Shown: one piece after another, positions 33,354-40,979 of the stretch
Numbering within the stretch: position 1 is the first letter of the stretch
Layout: each line of letters opens with the position of its first letter
Assembly (NCBI GenBank): GCA_965248545.1
Contig: OZ252110.1
Span: 1,674,001-1,738,000, forward strand
DNA from: Alteromonas_E sp965248545
GTDB lineage: Bacteria > Pseudomonadota > Gammaproteobacteria > Enterobacterales > Alteromonadaceae
Direction: 5' to 3'
Length of the DNA: 64,000 nucleotides
The notes under the pieces: generated by a model
Databases searched by the model: none
Told to the model about the DNA's origin: nothing
The model's input: the letters and a program-made list of their open reading frames with translations, nothing else
Position numbers and translations under genes: made by a program

Positions 33354-34961
33354 ATGTCTGTGCCGCTTCAAACTCGGGAGATTGATAGCTTGGTTTGGCT
33401 CAGGCAATGGGCTAGGCAAAGTAAGAGCTTGCAGTTAACCGTGTTTGTCATTCGTTCCCTGCAGCTTGTTGCTCAGATCTACGCATTTTGGGTTTTTTCT
33501 CAACTGTGCGCGCGAGTCGTTGTTGAGCAACAAGCCATTTTCATGCATCAGTTGGTGCCTCTCGCTCTTGCATGCATGGCATGGGGCGCTTTAGCTTGGA
33601 TCGCGGACCGTCAAACGTGGCTGCTAAAACATCAGGTCGAGCAACGCTTGGAGCAACGCGTGATCGAACAACTGGATGCACAACAACTTGCTTTGACCCG
33701 ACGTTTCAGTGCGGCGTTTTGGCAACAAGTGTTGGGTTCAAACCTGACTGATATCAGCGATTATATTAGTCACTACAGCGTTCAAAAATGGTTGTCAGCC
33801 TCAGCGCCGTTGGTCGTGATATTCGTCATCATGCCAATCAACTATCTGGTTGCATTGTGTCTGCTACTGACCTTACCGATTGTACCTTTGTTTATGGTAC
33901 TGGTAGGTCATGGTGCGGCGTCATTACACCGCATACATTTTATCGCGTTGGAGCGGCTAGGCGACATGTTTTCTGACCGGTTGAAAGCGACAACCCTGAT
34001 TACGGCTACGAATAATCACGCAGAACAGCAGGCTCGATTGGGGGATGCCAGCGATATTGCTAACCGGAAAACAATGAAGGTGGTATCGGTCGCATTTTTG
34101 TCATCGACTGTGTTAGATTTTTTTTCTACCGTAGCAATTGCGTTAGTCGCCGTGTTTATTGGTTTTTCCTTACTTGGCGAAATTCAATTAGGGCCGAAAA
34201 TAGAACTCCAAGCAGGTCTATTTATGTTGCTAGTAAGCCCTTTGTTGTTTGCCGAAATGCGGCGTTTGGGTCATCTTTACCATCAAAAAGCCAAGGCGCA
34301 GGCAGCAGCTGAACGGTACTCACAGGTCTTACACGATGAGCTTTCGAAGCAAGCTGATAAGGATTTTACTGGCATCGACTGGTTGAATTATCGCACGTTT
34401 AACCCCGCTCTACATGCTGAGAAACTGTCAATGCAGGCCGGTGATTGGGTGCGTTTACTCGGTAACTCTGGTGCAGGTAAATCTGCTTTACTAGAGTCCT
34501 TAATGGGCTTCAAACCAGCTTCTCATCACTTGGATTGTCAAATCGCTCTATTAGCGCAAAGGTCTTTGGTGCTTGATAACACACTGCGACAGAATCTGAA
34601 TTTAGGTCACGCGAAGTTTACGGATGCTGAACTTTGGGGGGTTATGGATGCAGTGGATTTAAGCCACTGGGCCAGACATTTGCCTCATGGTTTAGACACT
34701 CCTCTTGGCGATTATCCCCCGCTGTCCGGTGGCGAAGCTCACCGATTGGGGGTCGCGCGAGTATTGCTTCAAAAGCCGGATTTAGTGTTATTGGACGAAC
34801 CCAGTGCTCACCTTACTGAACGACAGCACCGAGATTTGTGTTATTTGATTCGTTCTAGGCTCAAAAATACTACCCTTATTTGGGCTTCACATAAGCCGCT
34901 ACCAGATCAGTGGTTTGCTCGTACGTGGTCAATCCAAGGTGGGGAGATCATGCAGCAATGA
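33354..34961 (+). CDS. cydD: Cysteine/glutathione ABC exporter subunit CydD
   Basis: A 535-residue fused membrane-ATPase half-transporter needed to assemble bd oxidase; with CydC it exports cysteine and glutathione to the periplasm and binds haem. Helices fill residues about 25-310. The nucleotide-binding domain has Walker A GNSGAGKS (370-377), signature LSGGEAHRLGVAR and Walker B LVLLDEP. It is shorter than E. coli CydD (about 588), mainly in the loops and the region between Walker A and signature. Thiol export could also matter for sulfane-sulfur balance in this operon (inference). The stop overlaps the cydC start as ATGA. Confidence 0.9.
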   Translation: MSVPLQTREIDSLVWLRQWARQSKSLQLTVFVIRSLQLVAQIYAFWVFSQLCARVVVEQQAIFMHQLVPLALACMAWGALAWIADRQTWLLKHQVEQRLEQRVIEQLDAQQLALTRRFSAAFWQQVLGSNLTDISDYISHYSVQKWLSASAPLVVIFVIMPINYLVALCLLLTLPIVPLFMVLVGHGAASLHRIHFIALERLGDMFSDRLKATTLITATNNHAEQQARLGDASDIANRKTMKVVSVAFLSSTVLDFFSTVAIALVAVFIGFSLLGEIQLGPKIELQAGLFMLLVSPLLFAEMRRLGHLYHQKAKAQAAAERYSQVLHDELSKQADKDFTGIDWLNYRTFNPALHAEKLSMQAGDWVRLLGNSGAGKSALLESLMGFKPASHHLDCQIALLAQRSLVLDNTLRQNLNLGHAKFTDAELWGVMDAVDLSHWARHLPHGLDTPLGDYPPLSGGEAHRLGVARVLLQKPDLVLLDEPSAHLTERQHRDLCYLIRSRLKNTTLIWASHKPLPDQWFARTWSIQGGEIMQQ

Positions 34962-36523
34962 TATTGGGTTTTCGACACAATTGGGTTGCATCGGCGCTGA
35001 CACTCTTACTTTCGGTGCTACACCTAGTCTCAGGATTTATGATCTTACTGGTCGCATCATGGTTTATTGCTGCTTCCAGTATCGCCGGACTCCACTTTAA
35101 TTACATGCTGCCTGCCGTTGTGATCAGAGCATTAGCATTGATAAGGATTGGATCCGGTTACTTTGCGATGTTGTTCGGACATCGCCAGTTGCTCTCGCGT
35201 CTCGCGGCGATCCGGATGGAGATTTTTACAGCGCTAGCTGATACCGCACAGACAGAGCGCGCAACTGCATTGGATGCATTGCATCATCAGAGTGAAGAAG
35301 TCGCCGCCATTTGGATATCATGGATTGGTCAAAATGCTGGGACCGTCGGCTGTTTGTTGATGGTAAACATCGCTTGCTGGTGGCTGACACCATCAATGAC
35401 TATAGTGACATTTGTGTTTACAAGTTTGTATCTCTCACTCTATCTCGGCCTATTGTTATCGTGCATCGACCTCTCATCTAAACTGGTGTCAATCAGGAAG
35501 CAACATCAATACATCTGCTTGAAGCACATTGAGTCTGCCCCTTTGTGGCATTTGCAAGCAAAACTCGAATCCGCTCAGCCCTCAGGAATTCAAATTCGAA
35601 ATCTCGAAGCTAAACTGCAAATGAAGCTTAGGACCTGCCAAACTCTTTTATTTGGGCTTGCGATTACGTGTTTGTTAGTTGTCTTCCATTTATACTCAGC
35701 GACACACGCTGGCAATCCATTATTCATGATGTTGCCCATGGCTCTATTAGCGACAAACGACTGGTTAACGCCGAGTCTGTCCGGTCAGCGCAAACTGTCT
35801 GACTATTTGAATGCTAAGCGAGGAATCGAACAAGCACTCTCTCATGCACCTCGACTCAAACGAATTTCGGGTGAGTTGTCGGGTCTTACCTTGCATCGGT
35901 TTCGCGCAGATCATACCCATATGAACTGCGTATCGGGGATCTTTGACGTTGGCGGTGTTCATCTGATAGAAGGTGGATCTGGCGCGGGAAAAAGTCGTCT
36001 ACTGCAGGCTATCACTGGATTAATAGCGCATACCGGTGAGCGATACTGCGCGCAAGGGCGTCACGTTGTTTGCTCACGGGGATTATTGAATGACGCGTTG
36101 TATATCGAACAGTTCCCCTATTGCTTGTCTGACACGCTTCGAGAAAATCTCAAAATTGCTCAGTCTGATTTCGATGATGTTAAGCTTCGAGCGGTGTTAT
36201 CCAGTTTAGGCTTGGCTCATTTAGATAATTTAGATCAATGGCTCGGGGAGCACGGTCGGTTATTATCTGGAGGGGAGCAAAAAAGAATTGGTGTGGCCAG
36301 GGCGGCGCTCAGTGATGCTTCTATCGTATTGATAGACGAACCTTTTGAAGGGCTCGACCGTCAATCAATATCAAACGTTTGTGAGGTGTTAAACTCGATG
36401 GCTAAGCAGCGCATTGTGATTGTGGCAAGTCATGTGCTACCCGATGTATTACACGTACGACAACGTATTAGTCTAGACCAACCAATGGTATCAAACAGCG
36501 AACAGGTAGCGTTATATGACTAA
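34958..36523 (+). CDS. cydC: Cysteine/glutathione ABC exporter subunit CydC
   Basis: A 521-residue membrane-ATPase half-transporter, partner of CydD. The N-terminal helices begin at LTLLLSVLHLVSGFMILLVASWF, and the ATPase domain has Walker A GGSGAGKS (from residue 339), signature LLSGGEQKRIGVAR and Walker B SIVLIDEP. The ATG at 34958 is chosen because it overlaps the cydD stop by 4 bases; an upstream in-frame start would lie deep in cydD. It is slightly shorter than E. coli CydC. It overlaps the next gene by 8 bases, tying the sulfur enzymes to the oxidase operon. Confidence 0.9.
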   Translation: MILGFRHNWVASALTLLLSVLHLVSGFMILLVASWFIAASSIAGLHFNYMLPAVVIRALALIRIGSGYFAMLFGHRQLLSRLAAIRMEIFTALADTAQTERATALDALHHQSEEVAAIWISWIGQNAGTVGCLLMVNIACWWLTPSMTIVTFVFTSLYLSLYLGLLLSCIDLSSKLVSIRKQHQYICLKHIESAPLWHLQAKLESAQPSGIQIRNLEAKLQMKLRTCQTLLFGLAITCLLVVFHLYSATHAGNPLFMMLPMALLATNDWLTPSLSGQRKLSDYLNAKRGIEQALSHAPRLKRISGELSGLTLHRFRADHTHMNCVSGIFDVGGVHLIEGGSGAGKSRLLQAITGLIAHTGERYCAQGRHVVCSRGLLNDALYIEQFPYCLSDTLRENLKIAQSDFDDVKLRAVLSSLGLAHLDNLDQWLGEHGRLLSGGEQKRIGVARAALSDASIVLIDEPFEGLDRQSISNVCEVLNSMAKQRIVIVASHVLPDVLHVRQRISLDQPMVSNSEQVALYD

Positions 36524-37340
36524 GATCGACATTGCGGCGTTTGCCGATGAAGAAACGCGGAATATCACCTATGTTTTGGTGGATAAGGCGAGCGGTCAAG
36601 CTGCAGTGGTCGATTCTATTTTGCGTTTAAACCCACAAACAGGCGCAATCGATACTACTGGTGCCGATGCGGTCATCGAGTATTTAGATAACCATAATCT
36701 GGCGCTGGAGTGGATTCTCGAAACCTGTATTCATCCCGATCACTTGACCGCCTCTGCCTATTTGAAACAGCAAAGAGGCGGACAAATTGGCATCGGTGAA
36801 GGGTTTAAACAAGTCCAAAGTAAACTGTCCGAAGTGCTTGAAATTAGCGGCGAAGGGATACGCAATGAGGATGATTTTGATTGTATCTTCGCCGATGGTG
36901 AAGTCTTCCATTTGGGGCATTTACCCGTTGAAGTATTGCTAACGCCTGGGCATACGCCATGCTGCGTATGCTATCGGATCGACAATGCCATTTTTGTCGG
37001 GGATGCGCTTTTAATGCCAACAGATGGAACGCCTCGCACTGATTTACCCAATAGTTGTGCCAGGCACATGTATCAATCGATTCAACGACTATTAGCTTTA
37101 CCGGATAACACGCGAATATTCCTCGGACACGGTGCGAACCCCAATTGCCCCGAAGCGCATCAGTTTGAAACATCAGTGGTTGAGCAGCGCAGGGTTAATA
37201 AGCAACTGAACAGTTGCCAGTCAGAAGACGCGTTTGTCGCAGAGAAAGTGCTGCTGGATGCTAAATTACCAAAACCACGGCTCAAGTTACACGCGATCAG
37301 TTGGAATATGCACGCGGGTCATCGTCAGTTGCAAAAATAA
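36516..37340 (+). CDS. Metallo-beta-lactamase-fold persulfide dioxygenase-like protein with altered metal site
   Basis: A 274-residue MBL-fold protein of the ETHE1/Blh (persulfide dioxygenase) group, which oxidises glutathione persulfide to sulfite with a mononuclear iron. The family HxHxDH motif reads C71-I-H73-P-D75-H76 here: the first histidine, an iron ligand in ETHE1, is replaced by cysteine. The other two ligands correspond to H146 (TPGHTP) and D163 (VGDALL). LGHGANP gives the last fold motif. It may be inactive, use another metal, or act as a sulfur-transfer protein. The ATG overlaps the cydC end by 8 bases. Confidence 0.8.
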   Translation: MTKIDIAAFADEETRNITYVLVDKASGQAAVVDSILRLNPQTGAIDTTGADAVIEYLDNHNLALEWILETCIHPDHLTASAYLKQQRGGQIGIGEGFKQVQSKLSEVLEISGEGIRNEDDFDCIFADGEVFHLGHLPVEVLLTPGHTPCCVCYRIDNAIFVGDALLMPTDGTPRTDLPNSCARHMYQSIQRLLALPDNTRIFLGHGANPNCPEAHQFETSVVEQRRVNKQLNSCQSEDAFVAEKVLLDAKLPKPRLKLHAISWNMHAGHRQLQK

Positions 37341-37363
37341 CCAGTATTTAAGAGAGGAACCTT

Positions 37364-37774
37364 ATGAAAATTGTTGATATCACCGAGAACTTTTCAGTGT
37401 CAGGTGAACTGAGTGAAATAGACTTGGCAGCGCTGAAGGAAAAAGGGATTTCGATGCTCATTAATCTGCGACCGGATAACGAGTCAGCGGATCAGGTGAA
37501 CCATGAACAGTGGCAAAAGCTGTGCGAGAAACACGGCCTTAAATATGAGCACATACCGGTATTACCATGCCAATACAGTGCTGAAGATCTGGAAACCTTC
37601 GAAAGTCATGTCGCCGATGGTGATTTGCGTGTGCATAGCTTCTGTAAAACTGGGACTCGCGCTGTTCATATGTGGGCGCTAACGAATCGAGATACACATG
37701 AGTTTGCTGAACTACAAGCAACGGTAACTGATAAGGGTTTTGATCTCAAAATGATCGCAGGTCATTTCGAATAG
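37364..37774 (+). CDS. DUF442/TIGR01244-family sulfur-transferase-like protein
   Basis: A 136-residue cytoplasmic protein of the family found fused to, or next to, Blh-type persulfide dioxygenases. It has a phosphatase-like fold with a nucleophile loop, C94-K-T-G-T-R99 in SFCKTGTRA. The spacing C-x4-R is that of the TIGR01244 sulfur-transferase group rather than classical C-x5-R phosphatases. It probably carries a persulfide on C94 between SQR-generated sulfane sulfur, thiols and the MBL protein. GAGAGGAAC precedes the ATG. It is the last gene of the apparent cyd-sulfur operon. Confidence 0.82.
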   Translation: MKIVDITENFSVSGELSEIDLAALKEKGISMLINLRPDNESADQVNHEQWQKLCEKHGLKYEHIPVLPCQYSAEDLETFESHVADGDLRVHSFCKTGTRAVHMWALTNRDTHEFAELQATVTDKGFDLKMIAGHFE

Positions 37775-37816
37775 ACGAGTCAATTTAAGCTAGGTTTCAG
37801 CTGTGATTAACCACCT

Positions 37817-37843
37817 AAAACATCAGTTTTTTTCGATGTTTTT
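37817..37843 (+). terminator. Possible terminator of the cyd-sulfur operon
   Basis: An 8-base stem AAAACATC / GATGTTTT around AGTTTTTTTC, ending in a short T run. The stem is A+T-rich, so this is a weak call. Confidence 0.4.
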
Positions 37844-37925
37844 ACTACTGATTAAAGGATGCAACTCCTTGGCTGCCCCCCCGTATACATTTTGACCAGT
37901 TACACGAAATGGATCATGTTTCATC

Positions 37926-39464
37926 ATGAATGTTCGAACCAAATTGTTTGGAGCGATGGGCAGTTTGTCGCTAATGATCGCGCTACTCGGTATTTATGCC
38001 TACTCTAGTTTGTCACAGCTAGAGTGGCAAAACGGTATCTACAATGCTATCGCTAAAGCTGACAACCTCATGTTCAGGGCGCGTTTGTCACAAGCAGATT
38101 ATCTCCTCCTCAAAGACAGTGACTTCAAGCAGCAAGTCGACGATTACTTGACTCAGTCTTCACAACAACTCGATACGGCACGGTCCATGATGGCAGTACA
38201 AAGCTCCATCAATAGAGTCAATGCGATAAAGCAGTCGATAGAAGAGTATCGACGCTCATTTGGGAATGTTGCTTCCATCGATGGGGACATTTCAATGGCT
38301 GATATGCAGCCACTGTTCAGCGCTGCTCAGCGCGCAGCAGAAGCAAGTTCGACCTTGCTGACGGAAGAGCGTGAGATATCCGCTAAAGTGCGGCAAAACG
38401 TTACTTTGACCATTGTTGCCGGGGTCGGTATCGCACTGATTGTCAGTATCGTGTTAGCTATTTTGCTGTTTAGAAGCATCATGAAGCCACTTAATAAGAC
38501 AATGGAATTGGCAGAGGCTCTTTCCCAAGGCGATTTGAGTAAAACGGTAACCACCAATAAAAACGATGAATTTAGTCGCATGATAATGGCGTTGAATCAG
38601 TCAACGACCAAATTACGTGAAGTCATTACGCAAATCAAAACATCTGTCGATCAATTGGGTCAAGCGGGAGATGTTGTTGAACGCTCGGTCGAATCTGCCA
38701 ACAACAGTATGGACGAGCAAAAGGATGAGGCGAATGCGTTGGCATCTACAATTCAAAGTCTTGCGTCTTCTAATGAGGTGATCGCCTCTCGATGTGAAGA
38801 TGCATCGCTGAGCAGCGCTGAAGCTAAACAACAAGCGCTCAGTGGTGACCAGACGATCACGAGTGCCAGTGACGGAATGCAGGCGCTGTCGGGCGAACTA
38901 AAGAACGCCACAGACTCTGTGCATAAATTGAATGATGATTCGAAGAATGTCGCGGATATCCTCTCAGTTATTCGCTCGATCGCAGAACAAACCAATTTAT
39001 TGGCGTTAAATGCGGCGATAGAGGCCGCTCGCGCGGGCGAGCAAGGTCGCGGTTTTGCAGTGGTCGCTGATGAGGTGCGCACTTTGGCTGCCCGCACAAC
39101 AAATTCAATTGAAGAAATCACTTCAATCATCGACATCATTCAGGGGGGAGCATCAGAGGTAGTCAATGTTATCGATGCTTCTAATGATACTGGACAGAAA
39201 GTTATTCATCTTAATGAAGACGCTTCCTCGGCATACAGTAATATTACGGATGCCATAAATAAAATTGCTGAGGACAATGCTCAAGTTGCTAGGGAAGCAA
39301 AGGACCAATTAGCGCTCACCCAAAATACGAAGTCGAGTGTTGAGCATATTTCCGAGCTGTCAGTCGCAAACGCTGAAGCGCTGTCGGAGATAGCCGGGCA
39401 AGTCCAAAAGCAGTCAAGAGAGCAACAATCTTTGATTGCGTTGGTTAACTTTTTTAAAGTGTAG
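37926..39464 (+). CDS. Methyl-accepting chemotaxis protein
   Basis: A 512-residue receptor. It has one helix at about 8-28, a helical periplasmic domain of some 130 residues rich in charged and polar residues, a second helix at about 158-182 (VAGVGIALIVSIVLAILLF), a HAMP domain to about 235 and a long signalling coiled coil whose tip is IRSIAEQTNLLALNAAIEAARAGE (about 349-372). It would direct movement toward or away from a small ligand or redox signal. No PAS or haem domain is present. The next gene, on the other strand, overlaps its end by 11 bases. Confidence 0.92.
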   Translation: MNVRTKLFGAMGSLSLMIALLGIYAYSSLSQLEWQNGIYNAIAKADNLMFRARLSQADYLLLKDSDFKQQVDDYLTQSSQQLDTARSMMAVQSSINRVNAIKQSIEEYRRSFGNVASIDGDISMADMQPLFSAAQRAAEASSTLLTEEREISAKVRQNVTLTIVAGVGIALIVSIVLAILLFRSIMKPLNKTMELAEALSQGDLSKTVTTNKNDEFSRMIMALNQSTTKLREVITQIKTSVDQLGQAGDVVERSVESANNSMDEQKDEANALASTIQSLASSNEVIASRCEDASLSSAEAKQQALSGDQTITSASDGMQALSGELKNATDSVHKLNDDSKNVADILSVIRSIAEQTNLLALNAAIEAARAGEQGRGFAVVADEVRTLAARTTNSIEEITSIIDIIQGGASEVVNVIDASNDTGQKVIHLNEDASSAYSNITDAINKIAEDNAQVAREAKDQLALTQNTKSSVEHISELSVANAEALSEIAGQVQKQSREQQSLIALVNFFKV

Positions 39465-40200
39465 CCGCCCACCACCGCCAGAGCAGATTGATCGCCAATC
39501 CCGTTAATAACCACTTGAAGATGTGTTTCAGGAGCTGTTCGGGCAATCGCCCGAGCAGCACTAATCCCACTCGAGTACCAAGATAACCTGATGCAATCAT
39601 CAGTACCACCAACAGTGCCCAGTCACTAAATACAAAGCCAGTTACGCCAAATACTAATATCTTAAGACTGTGTTGTATGCTCATGCTGGTCGAGAAGTTG
39701 GCAGTGTATATCCAGCGGTCTTTGCTGCTGCGCCCATACCAGGCCGCGACTAGTGGGCCTGATGCACCGACTAGCATCGAAATGATACTGGTCACAAAGC
39801 CACCCGTGGCAACGCCTTTAGTTGAAGGGTTGGTGATGCGTTTAGGCAGTGGAGCCCAGATTAGCCAGAGGGCAAAAAGCGCGACGAGTACTGGTATTAG
39901 CCGGGTATCCAATACATCGATAAGGGCCAGCGATGGGATGGTTGAGAGAATTGCGCCAAGGGCGAAGTATTTTACCACGGACCAATCAGTGTGCGCCCGA
40001 GTTAGCCACGCACGTGTTGCATTGGAGCCGAGTTGTACAAGTCCATGCACCGGGATCAAAACCGCCGGAGGGACAATCGAGGCTAAAATCATGATCACTA
40101 ATGTGCCGCCACCAACACCCACTGCCGCCGTTAATAACGATCCACAAAAACTCGCCGCCAATAAGACTGCGGTCTGGGACCAATCGAGCAAGTGATTCAC
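39454..40200 (-). CDS. TauE/SafE-family sulfite/anion exporter
   Basis: A 248-residue membrane protein with about eight helices. VGVGGGTLVIMIL near residue 27 and SMLVGASGPLVAAW near residue 140 are the paired glycine-rich motifs of the TauE/SafE family, which moves sulfite, sulfonates and other anions. The start is GTG at 40200 with a weak ribosome site. Being close to persulfide-oxidation genes, export of sulfite or thiosulfate is a reasonable guess, though it is on the opposite strand and separately expressed. The last 11 bases overlap the convergent MCP gene. Confidence 0.85.
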   Translation of the reverse strand: MNHLLDWSQTAVLLAASFCGSLLTAAVGVGGGTLVIMILASIVPPAVLIPVHGLVQLGSNATRAWLTRAHTDWSVVKYFALGAILSTIPSLALIDVLDTRLIPVLVALFALWLIWAPLPKRITNPSTKGVATGGFVTSIISMLVGASGPLVAAWYGRSSKDRWIYTANFSTSMSIQHSLKILVFGVTGFVFSDWALLVVLMIASGYLGTRVGLVLLGRLPEQLLKHIFKWLLTGLAINLLWRWWAATL

Positions 40201-40349
40201 AGTGATAGTATTTCGTCAGTGATTCATCGTTATGAGTACTATACCGGATAGCGCCTCGTCACTCTTGGTGTTTTCGTTAATAATCGTTCACTTACGATTC
40301 ATTTTTCGGGCCTTAAGATTCCTCGTGTTATTTCACACAAGGAGTTTTT

Positions 40350-40928
40350 ATGAAAACGAAATTGGCCGTATTGGCTTCAGTATTGTGCAGTTCGATTGCC
40401 TTGGCTGAACCTTCCTATGACTACATTCAGTTGGGTTATGTGGATGTTGAATACGACGAGTTGAATCCTTTTGAACTTGGCGGTTTTGAAGTCGAAGCAA
40501 GTGTTGAGCTAAGCCCACAGTTCTTCTCACAATTTCAATATCGTGATTTGGATGACAAAGTTGCTGGGGTTAAGTTAGATGAAGAGCAATGGAAGTTTGG
40601 CCTAGGTTATTTTACTCCACTGTCGCAAAAAACCTCGTGGGATGTGATGGTCAATTACGGCGAATTAGAGGTCGGTGGCGTTAATCAATTCGGTCGCTTA
40701 AGAGGCGAAAATGATTACGTAGGCTTCGAGACTAATCTGAGACATCAATTGAATAACAAGGTTGAAATGTATGCGGGAGCAGAATGGCAGGATTGGGATC
40801 TGGGGGACAATCAGACCGGGTATAATCTGGGTATGATGTACCGCGCCAATGTGTTTACGTTTGGCGTCGAATTGACCAAATTTTCTGATTCGGATGAAGT
40901 AATGGGATACGTTCGCTATCAGTTTTAA
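40350..40928 (+). CDS. Small outer-membrane beta-barrel protein
   Basis: A 192-residue protein with a signal peptide (MKTKLAVLASVLCSSIALA). The mature part is rich in alternating aromatic strands (YDYIQLGYVDVEY, SQFQYRDLDDK, WKFGLGYFTPL) and ends in a terminal aromatic, VMGYVRYQF, as expected for an 8-stranded outer-membrane barrel. The function is unknown. CAAGGAG lies before the ATG and a good hairpin follows the stop. Confidence 0.8.
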   Translation: MKTKLAVLASVLCSSIALAEPSYDYIQLGYVDVEYDELNPFELGGFEVEASVELSPQFFSQFQYRDLDDKVAGVKLDEEQWKFGLGYFTPLSQKTSWDVMVNYGELEVGGVNQFGRLRGENDYVGFETNLRHQLNNKVEMYAGAEWQDWDLGDNQTGYNLGMMYRANVFTFGVELTKFSDSDEVMGYVRYQF

Positions 40929-40936
40929 ATCTAGGT

Positions 40937-40968
40937 GCGTCAGCCACCAGTTACATGGCTGACGCTTT
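40937..40968 (+). terminator. Hairpin terminator between convergent genes
   Basis: Perfect 10-base stem GCGTCAGCCA / TGGCTGACGC with a 9-base loop, then TTT. It lies between the barrel gene and the S9 peptidase gene; the T tract is short. Confidence 0.7.
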
Positions 40969-40979
40969 GCCCTGATGGG

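Noticed and set aside
37869..37885. GG-N10-GT stretch upstream of the MCP gene as a sigma-54 promoter
   Set aside because: The spacer is a run of C residues and the TTG of the -12 element is missing.
39677..40195. 172-codon plus-strand frame opposite the TauE gene
   Set aside because: Biased, low-complexity composition from the complementary membrane-protein codons; the minus-strand frame has the family motifs.
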